Shown piece by piece: positions 51,721 to 61,600 of a stretch of DNA of 64,000 bases. How positions within the stretch are numbered: position 1 is the stretch's first letter; each line of letters begins with the position of its first letter. The position numbers and the translations under genes were made by a program. Origin of the DNA: DSWT01 sp035415725 (lineage in GTDB: Bacteria; Chloroflexota; Anaerolineae; B4-G1; SLSP01). The notes below the pieces were generated by a model, which was not told the origin of the DNA, made no database searches, and saw only the letters and a list, made by a program, of their open reading frames with translations. The DNA lies in assembly GCA_035415725.1 (NCBI GenBank), contig DAOOGN010000002.1:1-64000 (forward strand), in the 5' to 3' direction.

Positions 51721-53019
51721 CTACGGACATGTACACACTTCATGTGGGTTACAGTCGTATTCCTCTTCACTAACACATATAACCTTTTCATTTGTATCCG
51801 TGCCCCATTCAGCACACCTTTTGCACTTGTCATATTCCGTCCTACAGCTAGGACAGCCACCATTTTGCCCACAAGTTTTATCCGGGCAACCGTCGTTGGG
51901 CAAATCAGGGCAGACACTACCGGCATCTGGGAAACCGTCGCCATCTCCATCCGGGCAACCTCGGATTGTTCCAGGCGTGTCCGGGCAACAATCCTCTTTG
52001 TCCAAGACGCCATCGCCGTCGCTATCCGGGCAACCGTCTTTTCCGGCAGCCTTTTGAGCGGCGTGGGGGCAGGCATCGGTCTTGAGCGCCGGGCAGGCTT
52101 TGTCGTTTTGTTCCACAAAGCCATCGCTGTCGCTGTCTGGGCAACCGCTCAAGGCGGGAACGCCAGCCCTTTGTGGGCAGCAGTCTGATATATCCGGCAC
52201 GGTATCGCCATCGCTGTCCAATTGAAGCGTCAGGTTCAAGGCTAGCACGAACTCGCGGTCTGGGAGATTGTATTGTGCGCCATCGGGCTTCAGAAATTGC
52301 AATGTCAAGGTGATGGTATGTCGCCCCTCTTCTAGTGGTGGCCAGGCATAGTCAAATTTGAATATCTGTCCGGCATTGAAGAGCAACGCCGGTGCATCGG
52401 CGACCACTTCAAAACCCTGATTCAAGTCCAATATCTGGGCTTGAATCAAGCGGCATTGACCTGTATTGCTCAAGATGAAGGTGGTCTTCAGTCCCTCTAC
52501 CGGCGATTCCAGAGAACGAACCGTACGGGTAATCTCAGCCGGGCTTTCCTGGTACACACCAAAATCGAAGTCGGGAATGTCATCCTCATCCTCAGCAGTG
52601 TTGATAGTACAGCCAGCCAATAAGTCACCCAACGGTAAAGGCGTAGGCGTGGGCGTGGGGGTGTTCGTGGGCGTAGGAGTGAAGGTAGGAGGAAGTGGCG
52701 TGGGGGTGGGGAATGGTGTATAGGTAGGTTGTGGAGTAGGTGTAGGTTCGAGCGTTGGCGTTGGGGTGCATAAACCACTGGCAGCGTCACAGACAAATGC
52801 CGGGATAGTCACAGCGCCGGCCGACCACAACCCTCCCAGGATTACACCTGCGAGCAACAGGGCTAAGGGAATGCCAATCAAAAGGACTTTGCGCAATGAG
52901 AACCCACCTGATTGAGCACGCAAAGTCTCGCAATTCTCCATCGCCTCGGCGTGCAGTTGCGCCCACAGTTCACCTACTTCGGGCGGTACAGAATTTCTAA
53001 GGGTTAAGCGTTCACTCAT
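51721..53019 (-). CDS. Membrane protein with Thr/Pro stalk, NBR1/CARDB-like and TSP3 calcium repeats
   Basis: 432 residues. A cytoplasmic N-terminus of about 43 residues precedes one transmembrane helix (VLLIGIPLALLLAGVILGG) and a long Thr/Pro linker. A beta-sandwich resembling CARDB/NBR1 domains (SPVEGLKTTFILSNTGQC, PPLEEGRHTITLTLQFLKPD) follows. Then come thrombospondin type 3-like repeats with DSDGDTVPD, DSDSDGFVE, DSDGDGVLD and DGDGDGFPD, which bind calcium and make a rigid rod. The final 60 residues are Cys-rich (CPSCRTEYDKCKRCAEWG), probably disulfide-linked. The same linker and TSP3 style occurs in the gene at 62164. It overlaps the kinase-fusion gene's upstream region by nothing but lies 5 nt after it. 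Confidence 0.87.
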   Translation of the reverse strand: MSERLTLRNSVPPEVGELWAQLHAEAMENCETLRAQSGGFSLRKVLLIGIPLALLLAGVILGGLWSAGAVTIPAFVCDAASGLCTPTPTLEPTPTPQPTYTPFPTPTPLPPTFTPTPTNTPTPTPTPLPLGDLLAGCTINTAEDEDDIPDFDFGVYQESPAEITRTVRSLESPVEGLKTTFILSNTGQCRLIQAQILDLNQGFEVVADAPALLFNAGQIFKFDYAWPPLEEGRHTITLTLQFLKPDGAQYNLPDREFVLALNLTLQLDSDGDTVPDISDCCPQRAGVPALSGCPDSDSDGFVEQNDKACPALKTDACPHAAQKAAGKDGCPDSDGDGVLDKEDCCPDTPGTIRGCPDGDGDGFPDAGSVCPDLPNDGCPDKTCGQNGGCPSCRTEYDKCKRCAEWGTDTNEKVICVSEEEYDCNPHEVCTCP

Positions 53020-53024
53020 AATCG

Positions 53025-56000
53025 TTACCTCTTTGGCGGCGCCTGCCGCAGTGTCGGGCGGGCGGCGCCAGACTTGTTGGCCGGCGCAGCGACTGGACGG
53101 GTCACAGGTTCGGCGGCGGGGGCGGCAGTCTTCGTTTGCGCTGGTTTGGACTTGTTCCGGGATGATTTCCTCTTTTGGGGCGCGACTTGGCCCTCAGTCG
53201 CCCACGGCTCCGTGGCCTCTTGCACGATCTCCCACAGCCGGCTGGCCGTGTCGCGGCGGCCTTCGGCCTCGGCGTGGCTTGCCTGTTCATCCACGCCCTG
53301 GCGGATCGCCTGGTAGGCTTTTTCGGCCAGCCAGCGCGATTGCGGCACGGTCAAAATCTGCTGTTGCAACTGCGTCACTGCGTCGGGCAGCGCCAGGATG
53401 CCCGCGATCTGGCGGCCCAGGGCGGCAATCAGCTCTTGTTGCAGGGCCTCATAGTTGATCTGCAAGGCCTGGCGCGGCAGCGCCAACAAGGAGGAGGCAT
53501 TCTCGTCCAGGCTATTGAGCATCCCACTGTTTTCCAATTCTTTGTAAAGCAGCGCCAACCCTTGCATCGCCTGGCTGGTGCGGAGCCGTTGCGCCTCGCC
53601 CAATTGCGTCGCCACGGTGTAGTGAGTTCCAGCCTCTTTGCCCACCTGCGCTAACCCCGCGCGGTCGTTCCAGAGCAATTCGAGCGCCTGCCACAGGTCG
53701 CGCAACCGTTTGACCGCTTGTTGGACGTCGCGGGTCAGGGTTTGGAGCGCGCGGACTTGTTCAGCGTCGTAACGGTAGACCGGCGCGGACGGGAGAGACT
53801 CTGGCGCGCTGGTCGCGTCGGGCGCTTCCGTCGCCACCGGCGCGGCAGACGGCATGGCCTGCGGCGTCTGGAGTTTAACTTGACCCGCTTCTTCAAGCAG
53901 TTTCTTAAATGCGCCCACCTGCTCCTTTAGCGCGTTCAAAGCGCCGTCGGCAATGCGCCATCCCGTCCCAATGTCGGCGGGATGCATTTTCTCCGGCAAG
54001 AAAGGCACTTTGTCCAACGGCAGGCTGCCCAAGGCGTTATTAAACGCTTCGGCGCGCGTCAACAACAGTTCCGGTTCGCGGAACCCACTCATATCGTGGA
54101 GTATCAGCAGTTGTTCGGCGGCGGCGGCCAGGATAGTTTTCGGCAATTCCAGCGTCGCCCGCATTTCCGGGGAAGGCAATTCCAGCGCAATGGTTCTTTG
54201 CCACCACGCCTGGTAATAAAGCGCCAATACCCGCTGCGGATCGGCGGTGGGATGTTGTTTTTGCTCGTTCACCGCCTCCTGCAAGGCGCGGTGCAGGCCC
54301 TGCACGGCGGCGCGCTCGGCAGTCTTCAGGCTTTCGCGCAAGGCCTTTGTGCGGAGGGGGGTGGCCTGCGCCAAGGCATCCAGGGGCGTATCGGCCAGGT
54401 CGCGGCCAATGTGGATAACCTGCGCGTAATTTTTCCGACCGGCTTCGGGTTCCAGGTCGTTCACCGGCTGTAACGCGGCAGCGAGTTCCATCGTGGCCGC
54501 GCGTTCCAATTCGGCGCGGGCCGCGGCCAGGTCGTTGGTGGATACGGCGGCGTGCGTCGGGAAGGCAACGGTTTTGCTTTCCTGCGCGGCGGCCTGGAAG
54601 CTATAATCAGGGGTGGTCGCTAGGCGATTCAGGAGCGCACCCAAGTCGTGTTCCGCTGCCAGGCGCGTGCGCAAAGCCCCACTCAGGTTACGGAGCCGTT
54701 CCTGGACAGTGGTTGACAGTCCATTATGCAGTACCTGCGGAATGTCATTCCATAGCGCATCAAGTTCTTCCAGGGCGGGGCGGAATTCGTGGGAGCGGGC
54801 GCGTTTTTCAAGGCGTTCCAGTTCTTCCTGGATAAAGTCTTCCAGGTGCGTCAGCAGGGTTGCGCGCCACTCTGTCGTGCGTTGACGCAACTCTGTCCAA
54901 CTCTGTGGCCCGGCCAGCACGTCCAGGTCTTCGGCCAGGCGTGCCAGCGTCTCTTGCCGGTCGGCCAGGCTCAGCCAGTAGGGGCGGCCCTCGCCTTGTA
55001 GCCGCTGCGCCACCGCCATAGCCCGCTCTACCAGCGCGTTCATCCCGCTGAATACGGCCTCGCTCTGCGGGAAGCGCTGCGCTCCCTCGCGGAGGCGCGC
55101 GCCAAGTTGCCCCAGGCCATCCTGGGCTAAAGCCTGGCATAAAACCTGCCACTGTTCGGCCGCCCGGTTGCGCGATTCCTGTGCAGCGCGCCCCTGATCG
55201 TCGCGCAGGTCGTCCAGCGCCTGGCGCAGGTCATCAAAACTCTGCGGTTGAGCCAGCAACGCCGCCGCACTCAAGCGGTTCGCCACACGGCGCCGGGCCT
55301 CTTCATGTTTCTGGCGCAGCCCGGGCGTCAGGGGCGTGCGCGTTTGCAGCGCTTCGCACAGACTGACCGCCTCGGCGTAATCGCCCTCATCCCAGGCGCG
55401 CTGGATGTTGCGAGCGGCGTCGCGGGTGATTTCAATCCGCTGTTGTAGCGTCCCCGCCTCGCTGCGCAGCTCAGTTTGCAGGTGGAAGGGCCGCGCCCCG
55501 ACCGCGTCGGGCAACGTCTGCCCGCCGGCCAGGTCGCGCAAGGCGCGCCGATCCCAACCATCGAAACGCTGCAACTGCGCCAGGGCCTGCTCGAATTCCT
55601 CATTATTCAGATAGGTTTCGGCGTTTTGCCGGCAACTGCGCGCCTGTTCCAACAAGCGCGCGCCGGCCTCGGCCTCAGCTTGCATCTCGCGGGCCTGGGT
55701 GCGGGTGGGGGCCAGTTGTAGCACCACGCGCACCTGTTCCAGGGCGGCGTCATAACGCCCGGCGACGATTTCCTGTTGCGCGGCGTGAAGTGCCAACGCC
55801 TGTTGGCGCAGTGCGTCGGTCACTTCTATGCGGGTCTGCATCTGTCGCGCAAAAAGCTGCGCCCGGCGTTGGGCGGGGTCCTCGCGCAGGATGGCGTCAA
55901 AGCGTTCCGCCGCCGCCGCGAATTTCTGCCGCACGTTTTGGTAGGTTTCGGCAGCCTGAGCGTAATCGGCCTGCGACTCATCGGCGGCGCGCGCTTCCTT

Positions 56001-57659
56001 CAACGCAGTTTCGCCTTGCGCCACGTTCTCATCCGCCTGCACGTAATGGGTCAGAAAGTTTCGGCGCTGGCTTTCCCGCGTGCGTTCCAACGTCAACCGT
56101 TCCTTGAATTCCGGCTCAAAGGGCGCCAACTCCTGCACTTTTTCCAGTTCTTTCACCGCCCCGGCGTGGACGTCAATTTTTTTCGCTTCGACGGTCAACC
56201 AGTCCGGCGTCAGTTCATCCAGGTGATTTTCGGCTTCGGCGAGCGCAGCGGCGATCTCACGGGTGTAGCGCGTGCCTCCCGTAATCCAATGCTCCAAATC
56301 TTGAAGAGGTTCCCAGGTGCGGCTCTCCGGGCGCAGACGTATCACTTCCGCCAGCGCGCCCTGGGCATCCTGCCAGCGACGCTCAACCAGAGCTTTGATC
56401 ATACGGCTTTCCAGGACTTCCCATTCGGGCGTGCGGCGCTCGTCGGCGCCCTGATGTTGTAACTTGAGCAACTGCCCAACCCGCGCGAACCGCTGGTAGA
56501 TGGTTGCCAGGCGCGCTGCCTCGCTCTCCGGCGACAAGATTTTAAGCTGCGCGGCAAATTCCTGGTCGGCCTTTTCGTAAGCACGGGTTCCCAACGTCAC
56601 CAGCGCCTGGGCAATGGGCAACCAATTCTCTTTGTCCAGTTCGTCGTGCGCCTGTTTGCGCGATTGCTCGAAGGATTGGCGGGCGTCAGCAGGCGGATTA
56701 AGACGCAACGCCAGGTCGGCAATCGCCAGGACGCGGTCGTAACGCGCCGCGGGTTTGGCCTGCCACAGGCGGTCGTCCAGGCGGCGGAAAACGCCGGAGG
56801 TTTCAATTTGCGCCAACACGTCGTTCCACCAGGCCACGTCAGCCGCCAGCACTTCGATCTGAGGGTAACGGCGTTTAACATCGCGGTGGAGGAGTCTGGC
56901 GACGATTTGCCGGCTGCCGGCGGTTAAATTGCTCCACCCCAGGTTGCCCATACCCAGGTTCGCCGGCGGGCGGCCCTCGGCATCCACTGGGATGTGGTGT
57001 CCGGTCAGCAGATAGTAAAGATGCCCGCCGAAGAAGAAGAGGTCCTGTGCCATTGATTCCGGTCCACCCGTAACGTTCCAGTCAATCATCTTGAAGATGA
57101 AATCATGATGTTCTTCATCCAGCCATTGCACACGGAAGCGGTCGCCCTTGGTGGCCGGTTCGAAATCCTTGAGCGACATCCCGCTGTGGTGCGTCAGCGC
57201 GATCACGTCCACTACCGCCTGGGCGATGGCGAAGACGCGGCGCTCATCGGCGGGCGAGGTCACGTCGAAGCGTTCCAGAGTTGGCGGTGCGATCTCCTGC
57301 ACCACAAGTGGTTGTCCCGGTGCCATGTCGCCGGTGTCCAACAGGGCGATGATACGGCGCTTAGAGGCAGTTTCCTGGGTACGCCGGTAGCGTGACATAG
57401 CGTCAGGAAGGCGCTGCCAAGTATCGTCTTCAGCTTGATTGAGCTGCGTAAGGACCTGGGCTTCACGTTGCAGGGCGGCAGCTTTGCCTATATCGTCAGC
57501 CGCATCGTCACGCACGATTTTGAGCACCACCTGCGCGTTCTCTATACCATCCAGCAACGCCAGATAGGCATCCGAGATCGCGCCGCGTCCCAGGCGCTCG
57601 CCCTGCACACGATAGCGGGCGGTATTAAACGTTATGACTTCGCCGTCGTAAAATTTCAT
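53025..57659 (-). CDS. Degenerate protein kinase fused to a giant helical-repeat region
   Basis: 1544 residues. The N-terminal 270 form a protein-kinase-like domain: Gly loop ERLGRGAISDAYLA, Lys47 (VVLKIV), Glu66 (LQREAQ) and a hinge QEIAPPT. The catalytic loop reads GMSLKDFEPATK, keeping Asp165, but with Glu167 where HRDxK has Lys and Thr170 where Asn is expected. DFG is replaced by D193-W-N. It is therefore probably a pseudokinase or highly atypical. The next ~1100 residues are TPR-like/coiled-coil helices, then a disordered basic tail ending RPTLRQAPPKR. Cytoplasmic. It lies between the TSP3 membrane protein and beta-propeller genes. GAGGAG precedes ATG 57659. Confidence 0.9.
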   Translation of the reverse strand: MKFYDGEVITFNTARYRVQGERLGRGAISDAYLALLDGIENAQVVLKIVRDDAADDIGKAAALQREAQVLTQLNQAEDDTWQRLPDAMSRYRRTQETASKRRIIALLDTGDMAPGQPLVVQEIAPPTLERFDVTSPADERRVFAIAQAVVDVIALTHHSGMSLKDFEPATKGDRFRVQWLDEEHHDFIFKMIDWNVTGGPESMAQDLFFFGGHLYYLLTGHHIPVDAEGRPPANLGMGNLGWSNLTAGSRQIVARLLHRDVKRRYPQIEVLAADVAWWNDVLAQIETSGVFRRLDDRLWQAKPAARYDRVLAIADLALRLNPPADARQSFEQSRKQAHDELDKENWLPIAQALVTLGTRAYEKADQEFAAQLKILSPESEAARLATIYQRFARVGQLLKLQHQGADERRTPEWEVLESRMIKALVERRWQDAQGALAEVIRLRPESRTWEPLQDLEHWITGGTRYTREIAAALAEAENHLDELTPDWLTVEAKKIDVHAGAVKELEKVQELAPFEPEFKERLTLERTRESQRRNFLTHYVQADENVAQGETALKEARAADESQADYAQAAETYQNVRQKFAAAAERFDAILREDPAQRRAQLFARQMQTRIEVTDALRQQALALHAAQQEIVAGRYDAALEQVRVVLQLAPTRTQAREMQAEAEAGARLLEQARSCRQNAETYLNNEEFEQALAQLQRFDGWDRRALRDLAGGQTLPDAVGARPFHLQTELRSEAGTLQQRIEITRDAARNIQRAWDEGDYAEAVSLCEALQTRTPLTPGLRQKHEEARRRVANRLSAAALLAQPQSFDDLRQALDDLRDDQGRAAQESRNRAAEQWQVLCQALAQDGLGQLGARLREGAQRFPQSEAVFSGMNALVERAMAVAQRLQGEGRPYWLSLADRQETLARLAEDLDVLAGPQSWTELRQRTTEWRATLLTHLEDFIQEELERLEKRARSHEFRPALEELDALWNDIPQVLHNGLSTTVQERLRNLSGALRTRLAAEHDLGALLNRLATTPDYSFQAAAQESKTVAFPTHAAVSTNDLAAARAELERAATMELAAALQPVNDLEPEAGRKNYAQVIHIGRDLADTPLDALAQATPLRTKALRESLKTAERAAVQGLHRALQEAVNEQKQHPTADPQRVLALYYQAWWQRTIALELPSPEMRATLELPKTILAAAAEQLLILHDMSGFREPELLLTRAEAFNNALGSLPLDKVPFLPEKMHPADIGTGWRIADGALNALKEQVGAFKKLLEEAGQVKLQTPQAMPSAAPVATEAPDATSAPESLPSAPVYRYDAEQVRALQTLTRDVQQAVKRLRDLWQALELLWNDRAGLAQVGKEAGTHYTVATQLGEAQRLRTSQAMQGLALLYKELENSGMLNSLDENASSLLALPRQALQINYEALQQELIAALGRQIAGILALPDAVTQLQQQILTVPQSRWLAEKAYQAIRQGVDEQASHAEAEGRRDTASRLWEIVQEATEPWATEGQVAPQKRKSSRNKSKPAQTKTAAPAAEPVTRPVAAPANKSGAARPTLRQAPPKR

Positions 57660-57730
57660 AGAAGCTCCTCAAAAGGCAGTTGCAAGAAAAATTTTAGCTC
57701 TACGTTCTCTGTACCTTTGCAGTGCCATGT

Positions 57731-58651
57731 TCATGGTAAATAGCGCAGCAAGGCAACACTGTTATCCTGCGTGGCTGCCGCCACGCAGCGGCCACACACC
57801 AGGGAAAGGTTATTGACCGTCACGCGCAAGGCTGTGGAGGCCAGTACAGCGCCGCTCGCGGCGTCCACGATAGCGACGCGGCCTTCGTAGCCGCCACCCA
57901 CCGCAAGCAGCGGCGCGGCGGCGTCTGCAGCCAACGTCGCCGGGCTATCAAGGTTTTGCTTCCAGAGCACTTTGCCGAGGTCGGCGCTATAGGCGATCAG
58001 GCGCACTGCGTCGTATTCGTCCGGCGTGAGAACCGCGACGCCGGCGTTGTCGGCCAGCGCAGCGACGGCCATCACGGCGCCATCACACTCGCGGCGGTGC
58101 AGCGCCATGCCACTGCCGGCGTCCAGCGCGAGCAGCCAGTTGGTGCCGCTGCTTGCGCTGCCGACATAAAGTATATTGCCGTCTGCTGTCAGACTGACTG
58201 ACCAGTTGCACCCGTGCACCGCCTCGCCACTGTCTTGCTGCCGCCACACCACGTTGCCTTCCAGATCAAGCATAGTCAAGGCAAAGGTGTAGTGCCCCAA
58301 CACAATCCGTTCCGCCGCAAAATCCAGCGTATGGATGCCGTTAACACTATGATGCAGATGACGGGGATCGAGACTGAAACGGCCCGCGGATGGTTCCAGG
58401 TCGCAGACAAGGAGGTCGCCCAGGCGCGTCGCCAGGGACAGGCGCGTGAAGTCGAGGGAGGTGCGAATTTGATGCACTGGCATCTCGGCGTCGGCGGCAG
58501 GATACGCACCCAGACGATGGCCACTCAGGTTGAAGACGGCAGCACCAACTTCACTTCCTACAGCCACATACTGCCCATCACCGGACTGCGCGATGCTGGA
58601 GACCGGGCGGTAGACCTGGATCCATCTGAAGATTTCGAGGCGAGCGGGCAT
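57731..58651 (-). CDS. Cytoplasmic PQQ/WD40-like beta-propeller protein
   Basis: 306 residues with no signal peptide. It is built of short strand-rich blades: GDGQYVAVGSEVGAAVFNLS, LDLEGNVVWRQQDSGEAVHG, GNILYVGSASSGTNWLLALD, IAYSADLGKVLWKQNLDSPA and GGYEGRVAIVDAASGAVLAS. These are PQQ-enzyme/WD40-like repeats with Ala/Asp-Gly turns, of a kind seen in signalling adaptors. It starts 3 nt after the stop of the tubulin-like gene, which suggests a partner of that GTPase or of the kinase-fusion downstream. The final CGRCVAAATQDN segment is Cys-containing but not clearly a metal site. Confidence 0.82.
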   Translation of the reverse strand: MPARLEIFRWIQVYRPVSSIAQSGDGQYVAVGSEVGAAVFNLSGHRLGAYPAADAEMPVHQIRTSLDFTRLSLATRLGDLLVCDLEPSAGRFSLDPRHLHHSVNGIHTLDFAAERIVLGHYTFALTMLDLEGNVVWRQQDSGEAVHGCNWSVSLTADGNILYVGSASSGTNWLLALDAGSGMALHRRECDGAVMAVAALADNAGVAVLTPDEYDAVRLIAYSADLGKVLWKQNLDSPATLAADAAAPLLAVGGGYEGRVAIVDAASGAVLASTALRVTVNNLSLVCGRCVAAATQDNSVALLRYLP

Positions 58652-58654
58652 GGC

Positions 58655-61600
58655 TCAGTTGCCTGCCTTTCGGGCAATTTCGGTCAACCGACCAATCTCG
58701 GCATTGAGAATGAGGTGCATTATGGTCCCCATATCGTACACGCGCTGCGTGGCAGTCTGCTTTTTGAATTCGGCCACGTGCCCGTCGCGGAACGCATTAA
58801 GTTTCTCAATGCGACGTTTGGCATTATGCGCCTGGCGTCTGGCGTCATCCGGTTCAGTCTGGGCATCCGGGCCGAGCGCATCCGTCACATTGCGCAACGC
58901 CTCGCCGAGAGCGCGCAAGGTCAGAGAGAATGGATTTTGGATGTGCCCCAGGTCCACACCCTGCCGGGTCAAGGTGTCCACAAGAATCATGATCATCGAA
59001 TCCGGCACGCCGGGTTTCTGAGTGGCTTTGAGGACAAAGTTTTGCAAAGCATTCAAGTAACGCCGCGCGGTCTGGCCTTCAGGCGGTACGACGTCAAAGT
59101 TTTTGTCCAGTTGACGTAGGCGGCGGCTCTCGCTCAACGGCATCAACCGTCCGCCGTGATTGCGTAGATCAAGGTAGACTTCGGTAGTTTCGACGCTGGT
59201 TTCGGCATCGTAGTACAGGCCCTCTTTGATCAAGCCATACGCGCAGGCCAGGGTGAAGATCTTGAGTTTGTCCTCATCGCCCATCGCGATAACCAGTTCG
59301 GGCGACAGAGGACGCATGCGGTTCTCCGGCTCGCCGAGCTTCTCAATCATGTTTTCGTAGTCGGTCACAATTTGTTCTTCGGGGAAGAGATGAATGCTTT
59401 CTTTACCACGATCCAGCTTGACGCGATAATCGTTCTCGCAGGCGATGAACTGATCCACCGCGCGTAACTTGACACCGCGCGCTACCTCGACAACGGTGCA
59501 GGCAACGCGGCTTTCAGCCGCCGCATTCACCGTGCGTCCCTGGTCGCCCAGGATGGCCCGTGCACGATCCAGGAATTCCCGCGCTTCCTCTGTAGTAGCA
59601 CCGGCAAGGTTGAATGAGATGTAGCGCTCGTGCCCCATGGATTTGCCATTGGCTGAAGGGTTATAGCGTAGAAACGGCTCGTTGATTTGTCCCACGACAT
59701 TGACGAAACTGGAATAGGATTTGAACTCCACAGCAATGCGGTCGGCGACGGAAATGTTGTCACGTACCACCTGGAACAGTTCCTTGGAACCGGCAAAGAA
59801 TTTGCGGGCGATGTCCTCCGCCCCTTTGGCTTCCTGCGCCCACATGCTGACCATTTTGTAATCCAGAGGCGCAGTGTCATCTTTGCGCTCCCACGTCAGC
59901 CCCTTGACGCCGCGCACCTCGCCCAATACCTGCGCCGCCACAAATTCGACGTACTCCGGCTGCCGGTACAACTGGTCTTCAAACTCCGGGCTGGTGAGAT
60001 AGCGGCGCACCTTGATCTGGCGCTTTTCGCGGCGGTTGTTCTCATGGATGCGCGACCAGTCCTGGAGAACTTTGCTGGTTGCCTGCAAAGTGCCCTGCCA
60101 GGCTTCCAACTCTTGCGCAGCCTGATCCACCACACTCAAATTGCCGCTCTGATCCATCTCACCGGCGCCGAGGGCATCCAACACATCCAGCACTACGCGG
60201 TAAATACGACGGTGCAGCAGTAGGTTCATTTTCTCACTAAACCAAGCGGTGTAGGAATCCTGCGCCTGACGCGGCTTGGACTTCTTGGGAAACAACCCAC
60301 CGGACTCCTCTTTGGTATCCTGCATCCAGGCGATGGCATCACGCAGACCCTCACTGGCCTGGCGTAAGCGGCTCTCGGTCTCGGAACGACGATATTCCTC
60401 CTCAAGAATTGTTTTGAAGCTGACCAGACGGTCCTTCAGCGCGGCGACAAGGGCGCGCGCCATGGGCAGTTGCGCTTCGACCAATATCTTGGAGCGCGGG
60501 TCGCGGCGATTGAGGATATCCAGTAATTCCACGTCCAAAGCTTCGGAGAAACGCAAGCGCAGCGCATCGCGGTAACGCGCCAGAATGATATCCCACTGAC
60601 CGCCCTCGCGGGCTTCTTCGTCATCGGGATTGTATTGCGGGCCCAGGCAATCATCCATGAATTGGTCACTGAAGTTGATGAGGCGGGTATACCCGTCATC
60701 GAAGCTTTCCTGTTTATATTCACCGTCTTTGGTGGCGATCAGACCGCCATAGAGATAATCCATCCACTGTTGAATGGTCTGGTAGTCCTCGGCAAAGGCG
60801 CCTTCGGAGAGCGCGATCATGTTGAACAGCCCGGACCAGCTCATATCGGGCATTTCCGGGTCTATCTTTTTGGTGGCCACAATGGCTTTCTGCACCACGC
60901 CGGGATTGACACGCCCCCTCACGTTCGTATCGGCAAACACTCGCTCCACCTCTTTGGCGGCAGCCAGTACAACCTGCGCTTGCGCCTTTTTGTCGGGGAT
61001 GGGCAAGTACTGCCGGCGTAGCAGTTCTTGCAGGAAACGGTAGGAGAAACTCTCAATGATGTCGTCCACAGGCAAGATGTAGGTATAGACGTTAAAACTG
61101 CTGTATTGCCAGCCTTCTTCTTTATCATAGTGCAAGCCGGCATTGGAACGCATACTGGCGAGCGCATCGCCCAGAGTTTGGTCAATATGCGCCATCACAA
61201 AGTCGGAAATGATGGGGAAGACGCCGCGCTTCGGATCGCCGCTCAAATTCATGTCGCCGGCGGCGCTGGGACAGGTGGTATCCACCAGGTAGATGTGGTC
61301 TAGCGGCTGATTCGTGCTCCATGTAATTGAACGTAGATCATCGCCGTAGCGGATCATATAGGGCAGCATGTTGCTGTGAGTGCGCACGAAGCGATCCAAT
61401 TCACGCAACGCAGCGTAGGTGTTGGGCTTGAGATTTGTCGGATCGTTCATCATGGTGGTGTAGGAACTGAAAGCGTCGGGCAGCACAATGACGGCTGAGA
61501 CATCCAGGGATTGCCATTTAGAATTGGACTGCTTGGCATGGCCGACCAAGTTAGCAACGTCCACCATGAAGCCGGAACCGGTGCCGCCAGCTACCGAGCC

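Noticed and set aside
58214..59119. Plus-strand open frame of 301 codons
   Set aside because: It is antisense to the propeller and tubulin-like genes, which have clear family motifs; composition is that of a shadow frame.
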